Of a DNA stretch of 49,010 nt, positions 1-8,048 are shown piece by piece. The position numbers and the translations under genes were made by a program. Every line of letters starts with the position of its first letter. Position 1 is the first letter of the stretch. Where the stretch lies: positions 1 through 49,010 of the forward strand of contig DATJSO010000252.1 in the NCBI GenBank assembly GCA_035504075.1, written 5' to 3'. The notes beneath the pieces are model-generated. The model was not told the DNA's origin, did no database searches, and saw only the letters and a list, made by a program, of their open reading frames with translations. The DNA comes from DATARH01 sp035504075. GTDB lineage: Bacteria; Pseudomonadota; Alphaproteobacteria; ATCC43930; CGMCC-115725.

Positions 1-294
1 GACCTGGTTGATCAGGTCGATGCCCTGGCCGGAGCCGGCGGTGATCAGGACATCATCGCCCGTCGCCGCGATGCCGCGCCAGCGGCCGAGCTTCTCCGCG
101 ACGAATTCGCGCAGCTTCGTCAGATAGCCGCCATAAGTGAACTCTTCGAGGATCACCGTGTCGCCCGGATCGAGCAGCACCTGGTTGATCAGGTCAATGC
201 CCTGGCCGGAGCCGGAGGTAATCAATACGTCATCGGCGTTCGCGCTGATGCCGCGCCAACGCCCGAGCTTTGCCACGACGAACTCGCGCAGTTT
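1..294 (-). repeat. Diverged in-frame tandem repeat inside the aminotransferase (177-bp period)
   Basis: Bases 178-294 and 1-117 are two copies of the same coding segment, offset by 177 bp (59 codons). They differ at about 20 of 117 positions, many of them silent, so this is not a recent slippage duplication. The second copy is cut by the window edge. The join falls at a shared KLR/TKLR motif, as expected for recombination between, or misassembly of, two related genes. Confidence 0.85.
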
Positions 295-516
295 CGGATA
301 GCCCTGCGGCCCGTGCCCCATGCTGTAGAGGGCCAGGTCGGCGCCGTCGCGCCGCAGAGCCGCCGTGGCGGCCGAAATCAACGCCTCGATCGGCACCAGC
401 GCGCGGTCGTTGTGGCCGCCGATGAAATTGTAGCGGGCGTTGCCGGCCCAGCGCGGCGCCGGCGGCAGCGCCTGGCTGCCGAACAGATGGGTATAGGCGA
501 AGGCGGCGTCACTCAT
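1..516 (-). CDS. PLP-dependent class I/II aminotransferase, 3' end beyond window, with internal repeat
   Basis: This is the N-terminal 172 codons of a fold-type I aminotransferase; the lysine-bearing half lies outside the window. The start MSDAAFAYTH overlaps the rmlA stop in an ATGA, so the two are translationally coupled. Visible family features are GPQGYPKLREF, the PLP-phosphate-binding loop region TSGSGQGIDL and VILEEFTYGG. These resemble 2-aminoadipate/MocR-type transaminases without the DNA-binding domain, not DegT sugar aminotransferases. After EEFTYGGYLT the sequence does not continue as the family does: it returns to KLREFV and repeats about 39 residues at about 85% identity. The product is therefore either chimeric or a misassembly. 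The substrate cannot be told. Confidence 0.75.
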   Translation of the reverse strand, partial: MSDAAFAYTHLFGSQALPPAPRWAGNARYNFIGGHNDRALVPIEALISAATAALRRDGADLALYSMGHGPQGYPKLREFVVAKLGRWRGISANADDVLITSGSGQGIDLINQVLLDPGDTVILEEFTYGGYLTKLREFVAEKLGRWRGIAATGDDVLITAGSGQGIDLINQV

Positions 517-1394
517 GCGGCGGTTTGTCCTCTTTCCGGCAGGTTGACAAGATAGCGGCCGTAGTCGTTCTTGCCGAAGCGCCGAGCCTCGGCCAGGAGC
601 CGGTCGCGGTCTATATAGCCCATATAATAGGCCACTTCCTCGATGCAGGCGATCTTCAAGCCCTGCCGCATCTCGATCGTGCGGATATATTCGGCGGCCT
701 CCAGCAGATCCTGGTGCGTGCCGGTATCGAACCAGGCGTAGCCGCGGCCCAGGCGCGCGACCTGCAGTGCGCCGCGCAGCAGATAGGCATTGTTGACGTC
801 GGTTATCTCCAATTCGCCGCGCGCCGACGGCTTCAGCTCGCTCGCCGTGTCGATGACCGAATTGTCATAGAAATAGAGGCCGGTGACGGCCCATGCAGAG
901 CGCGGCTGTGCCGGCTTTTCCTCGATCGCGACGGCACGCCCGCCGGCATCGAACTCGACGACGCCATAGGCCTGCGGGTTGCGCACCTGATAGGCGAAGA
1001 CCGTCGCGCCGGCATCCAGCTGCGCCGCCGCCTGCAGCATTTCCGGCAATCCATGACCATAGAAGATGTTGTCGCCGAGGACGAGGGCGACTGAGCCGTC
1101 GCCGATGAACTCGCGGCCGATCAGGAAGGCCTGCGCCAGCCCCTCCGGCCGCGGCTGCTCGGCATAGGAGAGGCGCAGGCCCCAGCGGCCACCGTCGCCG
1201 AGCAGCGCCTCGAAACGCGGCCGGTCGAGCGGCGTCGTGATGATCAGAATGTCTCGGATGCCGGCCAGCATCAGCGTCGACAATGGATAGTAAATCATCG
1301 GCTTGTCGTAGACCGGCAACAATTGCTTGCTGGTGACCAGCGTCACCGGATAGAGCCGCGTCCCCGACCCGCCCGCAAGTACAATGCCTTTCAT
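513..1394 (-). CDS. rmlA: Glucose-1-phosphate thymidylyltransferase
   Basis: It makes dTDP-glucose from glucose-1-phosphate and dTTP, the first step towards dTDP-rhamnose and other dTDP-6-deoxy sugars, in the cytoplasm. The start MKGIVLAGGSGTRL places the nucleotide-binding signature at the very N-terminus; a longer in-frame reading adds 24 unrelated residues. SKQLLPVYDKPMIYYPLS (about residues 25-42), LGDNIFYG and the EEKP motif are all typical. The length of 293 residues is normal for RmlA. It lies 40 bp downstream of a glycosyltransferase and overlaps the aminotransferase by 4 bp. rmlC and rmlD are not in the window, so the final sugar cannot be inferred. Confidence 0.96.
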   Translation of the reverse strand: MKGIVLAGGSGTRLYPVTLVTSKQLLPVYDKPMIYYPLSTLMLAGIRDILIITTPLDRPRFEALLGDGGRWGLRLSYAEQPRPEGLAQAFLIGREFIGDGSVALVLGDNIFYGHGLPEMLQAAAQLDAGATVFAYQVRNPQAYGVVEFDAGGRAVAIEEKPAQPRSAWAVTGLYFYDNSVIDTASELKPSARGELEITDVNNAYLLRGALQVARLGRGYAWFDTGTHQDLLEAAEYIRTIEMRQGLKIACIEEVAYYMGYIDRDRLLAEARRFGKNDYGRYLVNLPERGQTAA

Positions 1395-1434
1395 CACTTC
1401 GCCCTTATGCACTGACGCAAACCACCTGAAGCTT

Positions 1435-2493
1435 TCACGCCGAAATTTTCTCGATCGCGGCGACAAGGTGTTTGGTATAGACGGCTAGGCTGTGCCGCTT
1501 GACGTAGCCCTCACGCGCCGCCCACCGCAGGCGCTGGTAAAGATCGGGATCGTCGCGCAGCCGGCGAAGCGCCGCCCTGAGCGCCGATGCATCGCCGAGC
1601 GGCACCATCAATGCCTCTACGCCATCGACAAGGTAATGGCAGATTGTCGGCGTTCGCGTCACGACAATCGGCTTGCCATAGGCCATCGCCTGCACGACGA
1701 CCATCTGGCCCTGTGAGATGTTTTCGACCGCCAACGGCACGACCATGACGTCGCAGCTTCGCAATTGCGCAAAGTAATCCGCGTCGTAACAATCCCGCAG
1801 GATTTTGATCGTGTCGGTCTCCCTCAGTCCCCGGAGCGCCTCGCCGCTATCGCAAACCACCGTCACATCAAACTCTTCGCCCGCGACGGCGGCGGCCAGG
1901 GTTGGATAGTCGCGGCCCGACCGTCCGACCGATAGCACCCGCAACCGTCGGCTCTTCAGATCATCCGCGATGGGATCGATCGAAATGTTGCGCCAGCCGC
2001 CGACGTTCATGCCGAGCGGCAGGAATTCGAATCTGTCCGCGATACTGGGGAAGGTTTCTGCGTATAATGCAATCTCATTTTCCGAATGACAAATGATCTT
2101 GACGCAGCGACTCAAGACGAATCGGTAATACATTATCCGCAATTTTTGATATAGTGGCGACGATCGCCTAGTGAAGATGAAAGTGAGATAGACGATCTTA
2201 GGCTTTTTCCACGGCAGGAACAAGCGGACGAACGAAAACACCAGGACATCGACGTCGGTCTCATGAACCACCGTAGTCGGATGCGGTTTGCTCAATATCA
2301 GCGATTTTACCGCAAGCCGAAATGCATGATATGCCATCTTTGGATACCAAATCAAAAGGTAAAGCACGCGGCTGCGGTATTCAAATGGAATAAGAGCGCC
2401 GAAGCAGCGATAATCCACTCCGATTTTTTCCAACTCCTTGTTGAATTCGAGGTTGACCGGATTGTTTGAAATTTTTGTAAAAAAATGAATCAT
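1435..2493 (-). CDS. Glycosyltransferase, GT4-like
   Basis: This probably transfers a sugar during surface polysaccharide or O-antigen assembly, given its place between rmlB and rmlA. The C-terminal half has the GT-B nucleotide-sugar domain: LRVLSVGRSGRDYPTL, then DVMVVPLAVENISQG and VVQAMAYGKPIVVTRT. In the usual E-x7-E element glutamine appears where GT4 enzymes carry glutamate (SQGQMVVVQAM). The start chosen is ATG at 2493, preceded by GAGGAG at 5-nt spacing; an in-frame GTG lies two codons upstream. Base composition is clearly lower in GC than the flanking rml genes, which suggests separate acquisition. The sugar and acceptor are unknown. Confidence 0.85.
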   Translation of the reverse strand: MIHFFTKISNNPVNLEFNKELEKIGVDYRCFGALIPFEYRSRVLYLLIWYPKMAYHAFRLAVKSLILSKPHPTTVVHETDVDVLVFSFVRLFLPWKKPKIVYLTFIFTRRSSPLYQKLRIMYYRFVLSRCVKIICHSENEIALYAETFPSIADRFEFLPLGMNVGGWRNISIDPIADDLKSRRLRVLSVGRSGRDYPTLAAAVAGEEFDVTVVCDSGEALRGLRETDTIKILRDCYDADYFAQLRSCDVMVVPLAVENISQGQMVVVQAMAYGKPIVVTRTPTICHYLVDGVEALMVPLGDASALRAALRRLRDDPDLYQRLRWAAREGYVKRHSLAVYTKHLVAAIEKISA

Positions 2494-2663
2494 GATCACT
2501 CCTCAGGCAAAGCACGAGGCGAGCGATCGAAAGATTAAAAATAAGGAGCTTGCGGCCGGGATCATTGCACTTCTCCATAGAGCCTGGCGTCGGCAACCGG
2601 TTTGCGGAACCGACTCACATAACCAGAGGATAGCCGCCGATGTCCAGCCGCCGCTCGGCAACA

Positions 2664-3752
2664 CTAATCTGAATTTGCGCGCATTGGCGCATCGCCGGGT
2701 TGGCCTGTGCCGAGCCGGTCGCCGCGGTAGCGCGTCGACCAGATCGGCTCCCACCACCAGGGATTGGCGAGATACCACAGCACAGTCTTGCGCAACCCGG
2801 TATCAAAGCTCTCGCACGGTTGCCAGCCGAGTTGGGTGCGGATCTTCGCCGCGTCTATCGCATAGCGCTTGTCGTGACCGGGCCGGTCCGCGACAAATTC
2901 GATCAGCTTCGCATGCGGCCGATGCGCCGCTGCCGGCAGGAGTTCGTCGAGGAGATCGCAGATCGCCGTGACGACCGCGAGGTTGGAACGCTCGCCATCG
3001 CCGCCGATATTATAGGTCTCGCCGGGCCGCCCGGCGGTCAGGACCGCGTGCAGCGCAGCGGCATGATCCTCGACGTAGAGCCAGTCGCGCACATTGTCGC
3101 CGGTGCCGTAAATCGGGATCGCCTCGCCGTGCAGCGCTTTCAGGATCACCAGCGGGATCAGCTTTTCGGGAAAATGATAGGGGCCGTAATTGTTCGAGCA
3201 GTTGCTGAGGACAACGGGCAGCCCGTAGGTCTCGTGCCAGGCGCGCACGAGGTGGTCGGATGCGGCCTTCGAGGCGGCATAGGGAGAGTTGGGCTGGTAG
3301 CGGCTGTCTTCGGTGAAGCGTCCGGCGGGGCCGAGCGAACCGAAGACTTCGTCCGTCGAGACATGGTGAAACCGGAAGCGCCTCGCCGGTTCGGCCGGCA
3401 ATCGCCGCCAATAATCGAGCGCCGCTTCCAGCAGCGCGTACGTGCCTTCGATATTCGTGCGGATGAAGTCGCCGGGACCGTCGATCGAGCGATCGACATG
3501 CGATTCGGCGGCAAGGTGCAGCACCGCCTCGGGTGCGAACTCGCGCAACAGCGCCGCGATCGCGCTTTGGTCGCAGACATCGGCGCGGTGAAAACGATAA
3601 CGCGGGTCGCTTTCGACCGCCTGCAGTGATGCAAGGTTGGCGGCATAGGTCAGCTTGTCGACGTTGAGGATCTCAATGCCCCATTCGCCGACAAACAGCC
3701 GGCACACCGCCGAACCGATAAAACCGGCGCCGCCGGTCACCAACAGCCTCAT
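2664..3752 (-). CDS. rmlB: dTDP-glucose 4,6-dehydratase
   Basis: It converts dTDP-glucose to dTDP-4-keto-6-deoxyglucose with bound NAD. It is an extended SDR: the Rossmann motif TGGAGFIGSAVC lies at residues 6-17, the catalytic STDEVFG and YAASKAASDHL (Tyr-x3-Lys) follow mid-protein, and the NCSNNYGPYHFPEKLIP block is diagnostic of RmlB. The start MRLLVTGGAG was chosen because the 45 residues before it in frame have no family counterpart. At 362 residues it is normal length. It heads the minus-strand rmlB-GT-rmlA-aminotransferase group and diverges from an unrecognised gene starting at 3950. Confidence 0.95.
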   Translation of the reverse strand: MRLLVTGGAGFIGSAVCRLFVGEWGIEILNVDKLTYAANLASLQAVESDPRYRFHRADVCDQSAIAALLREFAPEAVLHLAAESHVDRSIDGPGDFIRTNIEGTYALLEAALDYWRRLPAEPARRFRFHHVSTDEVFGSLGPAGRFTEDSRYQPNSPYAASKAASDHLVRAWHETYGLPVVLSNCSNNYGPYHFPEKLIPLVILKALHGEAIPIYGTGDNVRDWLYVEDHAAALHAVLTAGRPGETYNIGGDGERSNLAVVTAICDLLDELLPAAAHRPHAKLIEFVADRPGHDKRYAIDAAKIRTQLGWQPCESFDTGLRKTVLWYLANPWWWEPIWSTRYRGDRLGTGQPGDAPMRANSD

Positions 3753-3805
3753 GCCGATCCCGCCCCGGAACGCGTCGCCCGTGCAGCGTGCTGCCGCGAA
3801 GCTTA

Positions 3806-3837
3806 GGCGGGAGCGGTTTGCGATGGCAACTCCCGCC
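3806..3837. other. Inverted repeat (8-bp perfect arms) in the rmlB divergent region
   Basis: GGCGGGAG at 3806-3813 pairs with CTCCCGCC at 3830-3837 around a 16-nt loop. It lies in the 197-bp divergent spacer, in the 5' region of both neighbours. It could be a leader hairpin or an operator. No clear -35/-10 pair was seen nearby. Confidence 0.35.
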
Positions 3838-3949
3838 TGCCGGCGGCGAGACCCGCGCCGATCCCGCACTACCTGAGGCCGATGCATCTCGACATTGCCC
3901 GAGCGTCACCGCTAGAACAGATGGCCGATTCGATTGCCGTCGAGCACGC

Positions 3950-5023
3950 ATGATCTTTTTCTCGATCGGGCTGCCGGGCCGTTTTGCGGAATGGTGCGAC
4001 CGCCTCGTCCTGCGGCTCGTCGAGCATCGCGGCGAGTCGGTCGCATCCGTTGCGCTGAACCGGCTCGATGAGCTGGCAATCGCGGCGATCCGAACCCGCC
4101 GGAGCAATCTGATCGCGTGCTGCCGCCAGCCGGTCCTGCAATTGCAGAGCGAGATTGCGCGCGCCGAAGTGCCGTTCGTCTTGACGCTCGGCGACCCCCG
4201 CACGGCCGTGCGCGAACAGGTTGCGCGGATGGGCTGCACGATTGCCGACGCGACCCGGGCGGTCGCCAGCAGCTGCGCGATGATGCTGACGATGGCGCGG
4301 ACGCCGCAGGCGCTGGTGCTGACCGATGCCGACGCCGGCAATCTGCCGGAAGTTGCCGCCGCGATCGCGGCGCATTTCGAGATCGCGATCAGCGAGGGCG
4401 AGGCGGCCCGTCTGGCGAGCGAACTCGCCGAACCCGGGTCCAAAACCGTCGGCGACGAAGACGCATCCTGGTTCGCCGGGCTCAGCGGGCGCGAGCAGGC
4501 GATCGTCAGAGGCGCGCTGGATCCGTACGTCACCTATTTCGACGACGACGACGTGCGGCGGCTGGTCTGGGAATCCGAGCTGTTTTACATCAGCGAGGAA
4601 CCGATCGCGCCGGCTCTGGTGCCAGCGACCCGCCCGGTCGATCTGACCGGCAGGCCGCGCTTTGTCGTGTACGGCCCGTTCATCAACCTGCCGCCCGGCG
4701 CATGGTCGGCCGACGTTGTGCTTGGGTTTTCGGCCGAAGCCGCCGGCAACAGCATGGCGATCGAGGTCTTCGCCGGCGCGCAGCTGGCGCAAGCCCGGCT
4801 GGACGTCAGCGGCGAGCAGGTCAGCGACATTCGACTCGACTTCATCATCGCGGAGACGGCCGACCAGCCGGTACAGATACGCATCGTCAACGAGCGCGCC
4901 GCCTTCGACGGTCGGCTCGCGGTGGGCTATGTCGCGTTGACGCGGCAGGCGGCGGTTCCGGAAGAGACCCGCGCTCGTCTTGAGAGCGCATTGCGGCCTG
5001 AGATGTCGCCGGTCACGCCGTGA
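3950..5023 (+). CDS. Unrecognised protein of a polysaccharide locus
   Basis: The 357-residue product has no family I can name securely. It starts MIFFSIGLPGRFAEWCD and has an N-terminal alpha/beta-looking half with VPFVLTLGDPRTAVREQ and CAMMLTMART, which could be a degenerate nucleotide-binding or sulfotransferase-like fold. An acidic stretch, YFDDDDVRRLVWESE, separates it from a C-terminal beta-rich part (about residues 215-330) containing VVYGPFINLPPGAWSADVVL, which looks like a carbohydrate-binding beta-sandwich. There is no signal peptide or membrane helix. Its 3' end overlaps the convergent methyltransferase by 11 bp. Position suggests a role in surface polysaccharide modification; this is inference. 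Confidence 0.7.
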   Translation: MIFFSIGLPGRFAEWCDRLVLRLVEHRGESVASVALNRLDELAIAAIRTRRSNLIACCRQPVLQLQSEIARAEVPFVLTLGDPRTAVREQVARMGCTIADATRAVASSCAMMLTMARTPQALVLTDADAGNLPEVAAAIAAHFEIAISEGEAARLASELAEPGSKTVGDEDASWFAGLSGREQAIVRGALDPYVTYFDDDDVRRLVWESELFYISEEPIAPALVPATRPVDLTGRPRFVVYGPFINLPPGAWSADVVLGFSAEAAGNSMAIEVFAGAQLAQARLDVSGEQVSDIRLDFIIAETADQPVQIRIVNERAAFDGRLAVGYVALTRQAAVPEETRARLESALRPEMSPVTP

Positions 5024-6155
5024 TGATGATGCCAACCGATGTGCAGGTGTAGCCGTCGAACAGCAGCTTCAGGTGCGCCGAGTGCTGCGGCGCGATCAGC
5101 TCGTTGCCGCTGAACGGCGGCAGATCGACAAAGCGGTCCATGATCCCGTTGCCGGGATTGAAATCGAATTCGGCCACCTCGTGGCCGGCGGCGTGCAGCC
5201 CATCGGCCAAGCTCTCCAAATGGCGGCGCTGATACAGAACGATCGGATGATTATCGATCGTCGCGCCGTCATTTATCGTGAATTCGGTCGTGTGGACGGC
5301 GATTCCGCCCTTCTTCAGGGTCGCCAGCGCGTTTTCGATAAATCTGAGGCCGTTCTCAATCGTGCCGAGGTGCTCGAGGGCGCAAGTGGACCAGCAGAAA
5401 TCGAATTGTCCATCGAGCGCGCGCGGAATGGCATTCATGTCGAGCGTCTGAAAGTCGATATTCCCCAGCAGTTCATGATCGGGACAGATGTCCGGCCGGC
5501 GCAGCGTTTCGACCGCGTGCGCATGCTGCGACGTCAGGCGCCAGATCTCCGCCTGCGGATCGGCCGGGTCGAGATCGGTCGCCAATACCCGCGCCCCATA
5601 TTTTGCAAACAGGCTCGGCAGCGGTTCCTCGCCGCAACCGAAGCCAATGCCGCGACGGCCTGCCGCGAGCTGTCCGGCGGCGAACAGCGCCTGCGCGACA
5701 TAACACAATTCCCAGATCTTCCGGTGGAAGAGTGGCGCGGTACGCAGTTCATCGCACCAATAGCGCAGCCAATCGGTCGCAAAATCGTCCTGCGTGCATA
5801 ATTTCGAGTGCAGCCGCCGGTGATCCTGCCGCACCGGACGACCCGCAAGGCTCGCTTCCGCCAGCGAGCGACCAAGCTCGTACCCGAGATTCTTTATGTT
5901 CAAATTGCTCGCCAGATTGATCCGCGTATCCGGCGGCTGCAAAATCGCCTCGATGCGGTCGTGCGCCTCGGCGAGCATCGCTTGGATCTGCCGCTGCGAC
6001 TGTTCAACCTGTTGCAGTCTTGCGTCGAACTGTCCGATCAGCCCGGCAATCTCGTCGACATCGACCGTGCGCAGCAGCCACAACAATTTGCGCAGCCGCG
6101 CCGCCCACGGTTTGCGGCGGCCCGGTGCGGCAGGCGCCGTATCAGGGTTCGTCAC
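5013..6155 (-). CDS. SAM-dependent class I methyltransferase with N-terminal coiled coil
   Basis: The 380-residue protein has a probable coiled coil at about residues 35-72 (DARLQQVEQSQRQIQAMLAE) followed by a Rossmann methyltransferase domain. Motif I is GIGFGCGEEPLPSLFAKYGA, followed by the acidic strand end VLATDLDP. The FDFCWSTCALEHLGTIENG block matches the post-II region of small-molecule and glycan methyltransferases. The long linker and coiled coil resemble proteins of lipopolysaccharide or capsule loci, so an acceptor sugar is a reasonable guess. It converges with the unrecognised gene at 3950-5023, and 99 bp separate it from the ftsB-like gene. Confidence 0.8.
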   Translation of the reverse strand: MTNPDTAPAAPGRRKPWAARLRKLLWLLRTVDVDEIAGLIGQFDARLQQVEQSQRQIQAMLAEAHDRIEAILQPPDTRINLASNLNIKNLGYELGRSLAEASLAGRPVRQDHRRLHSKLCTQDDFATDWLRYWCDELRTAPLFHRKIWELCYVAQALFAAGQLAAGRRGIGFGCGEEPLPSLFAKYGARVLATDLDPADPQAEIWRLTSQHAHAVETLRRPDICPDHELLGNIDFQTLDMNAIPRALDGQFDFCWSTCALEHLGTIENGLRFIENALATLKKGGIAVHTTEFTINDGATIDNHPIVLYQRRHLESLADGLHAAGHEVAEFDFNPGNGIMDRFVDLPPFSGNELIAPQHSAHLKLLFDGYTCTSVGIIITA

Positions 6156-6254
6156 AGGCGATCTTTGAAGACGACGCCGGCATCGACGACGTTCCGGTGC
6201 GCCGATGTCGAGCGGCCGCAGCCGATCGAGGTGGCCACGAGGCGCCGATCACCG

Positions 6255-6578
6255 TCAATGTTTGTCTGGTGGCGTCATGATGACGATTTCAGCGGGCGCC
6301 GCGACATCGAGGACTTTGCGGACCTGCTGATCGAGCAGATCGGGATCGATGTGGTTCGGCTGCATTTGCGAGACGCGATGCGCGAGCTGCTCGCGCTCCG
6401 CTGAAACGGTGCCCAGCGTGTCCCGAGCCGCGTGCAGTTCCAGGCTCAGCCGCGCCCACGCGTGCAAGCCGCGATCGCCCTCGACGAGGTGGTAGGCGAA
6501 ATATCCGGTCAAGGCGACGCCGAGGAGCGGCCCGACCAGTGTTTTCGCGCGGCGGCGCATCTCGCGAACCACGATCAT
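6255..6578 (-). CDS. ftsB: Septum formation initiator family protein (FtsB/DivIC-like)
   Basis: This is a small bitopic divisome protein that bridges FtsL and FtsQ in well-studied species. One N-terminal membrane helix (LVGPLLGVALTGYFAYHLV) is followed by a short coiled-coil region (LELHAARDTLGTVSAEREQL) and a C-terminal segment with the frequent ..DPDLLDQQVRKVL pattern. Its place just downstream of eno on the same strand is the classic arrangement in proteobacteria. The start is uncertain: ATG at 6578 gives MIVVREMRRR, an in-frame GTG lies at 6596 and another ATG at 6560; none has a strong ribosome binding site. Confidence 0.85.
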   Translation of the reverse strand: MIVVREMRRRAKTLVGPLLGVALTGYFAYHLVEGDRGLHAWARLSLELHAARDTLGTVSAEREQLAHRVSQMQPNHIDPDLLDQQVRKVLDVAAPAEIVIMTPPDKH

Positions 6579-6731
6579 CCGGGGGAAGAGAATCACGCCG
6601 ACGTGACAAGGTCAATCGGCGGCTCTGATAAGAAATGAGTTGGTTGATCGCAGCAGTGATCGGGACCCAGGCCGCAGCCATTTTGCCGACTGGCGGCACA
6701 AATCCCCGCCGCTGCAAACGCCGTGGACATG

Positions 6732-8009
6732 TTACCGGCGCAGCGCGGCACGGCCCGGATAGCGCGCCGATTCGCCGAGCTCTTCCTCGATGCGAATCAG
6801 CTGGTTATATTTTGCGAGGCGATCGGAGCGCGACAGAGACCCGGTTTTGATCTGGCCGCAATTCGTCGCGACCGCGAGATCGGCGATCGTCGCGTCCTCG
6901 GTCTCACCCGAGCGGTGCGACATGACCGCGCCATAGCCGTTGCGCTGCGCCAGCTCGATCGCCTCCAGCGTCTCGGACAGCGTGCCGATCTGGTTGACCT
7001 TGACCAACAGCGCGTTGGCGATGCCGCGCGCGACGCCGCGGCGAAAAATCGCCGGATTGGTGACAAATATATCGTCGCCCACGAGCTGGCTCTTGCCGCC
7101 CAGTTCGCGGGTCAACAGTTCCCAGCCATCCCAATCGTCTTCCGCCATGCCGTCCTCGATCGACAGGATCGGGTAGCGCGCAACGAGATCCTTGTAATAG
7201 GCGACCATGCCGACGGCATCGAGCAGCTTGCCCTCGCCGGCCAGGTTGTATTTGCCGTCCGCGTAGAATTCGCTGGCCGCCGGGTCGAGCGCCAGCACGA
7301 TGTCCTCGCCCGGCCGGTAGCCGGCCGCCTCGATCGCCTGCATGACAAAGCCCAATGCCTGATCGGCCGAAGCAAGGTTCGGCGCGAAGCCACCCTCGTC
7401 GCCGACATTCGTGTTGTGGCCGGCGTCGTGCAATTTGCGGCGCAGCGCATGGAACACTTCCGAACCCATGCGCACCGCCTCGGTCACATTCGGTGCGCCG
7501 ACCGGCACGATCATGAATTCCTGGAGGTCGATCGGGTTGTCCGCGTGGACGCCACCATTGACGATGTTCATCATCGGCACCGGCAGCGTGCGGGCGAAGG
7601 CGCCGCCGACATAGCGATAGAGCGGCTGGCCGAGCTCGGCGGCCGCCGCCTTGGCGCAGGCGAGGCTGACGCCGAGGATCGCGTTGGCGCCAAGGCGGCC
7701 CTTGTTGGGGGTGCCGTCGAGCTCGATCAACGTGCGATCGATCGCGAGCTGGTCGGCCGCATCAAAGCCCGACAGCGCGTCGAAGATCTCGCCGTTGACG
7801 GCGTCGACCGCCTGCCGCACGCCGCGCCCGCCGTAGCGCTGCCGATCGCCGTCGCGCTTCTCGACCGCCTCATGCGCGCCGGTCGAGGCGCCCGACGGCA
7901 CCGCCGCCCGACCGCGCGTGCCGCCCTCCAGCGTCACGTCGACCTCGACCGTCGGATTGCCGCGGCTGTCGAGGATCTCGCGGGCGTGGATATCGGCAAT
8001 CGCGGTCAT
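6732..8009 (-). CDS. eno: Enolase
   Basis: It interconverts 2-phosphoglycerate and phosphoenolpyruvate in glycolysis, with Mg2+, in the cytoplasm. Diagnostic blocks are AREILDSRGNPTVEVDV at the N-terminus, GASTGAHEAVEKRDGD, the proton-donor region VGDEGGFAPN, the metal ligands in LALDPAASEF, SIEDGMAEDDWDGW and LVGDDIFVTN, and LVKVNQIGTL with SHRSGETEDA. The 425 residues match the family length. It is transcribed towards ftsB and lies 39 bp downstream of an unrecognised gene, so it may share a transcript with gshA upstream and ftsB downstream. Confidence 0.98.
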   Translation of the reverse strand: MTAIADIHAREILDSRGNPTVEVDVTLEGGTRGRAAVPSGASTGAHEAVEKRDGDRQRYGGRGVRQAVDAVNGEIFDALSGFDAADQLAIDRTLIELDGTPNKGRLGANAILGVSLACAKAAAAELGQPLYRYVGGAFARTLPVPMMNIVNGGVHADNPIDLQEFMIVPVGAPNVTEAVRMGSEVFHALRRKLHDAGHNTNVGDEGGFAPNLASADQALGFVMQAIEAAGYRPGEDIVLALDPAASEFYADGKYNLAGEGKLLDAVGMVAYYKDLVARYPILSIEDGMAEDDWDGWELLTRELGGKSQLVGDDIFVTNPAIFRRGVARGIANALLVKVNQIGTLSETLEAIELAQRNGYGAVMSHRSGETEDATIADLAVATNCGQIKTGSLSRSDRLAKYNQLIRIEEELGESARYPGRAALRR

Positions 8010-8048
8010 CTCGGACCCCTCGCGAGAAACGGCGGCGGCAGCGGCGCG

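Noticed and set aside
1..516. DegT-type sugar aminotransferase making a dTDP-amino sugar with RmlA/RmlB
   Set aside because: The visible motifs are of the class I/II 2-aminoadipate type, so a sugar substrate is not supported despite the rml context.
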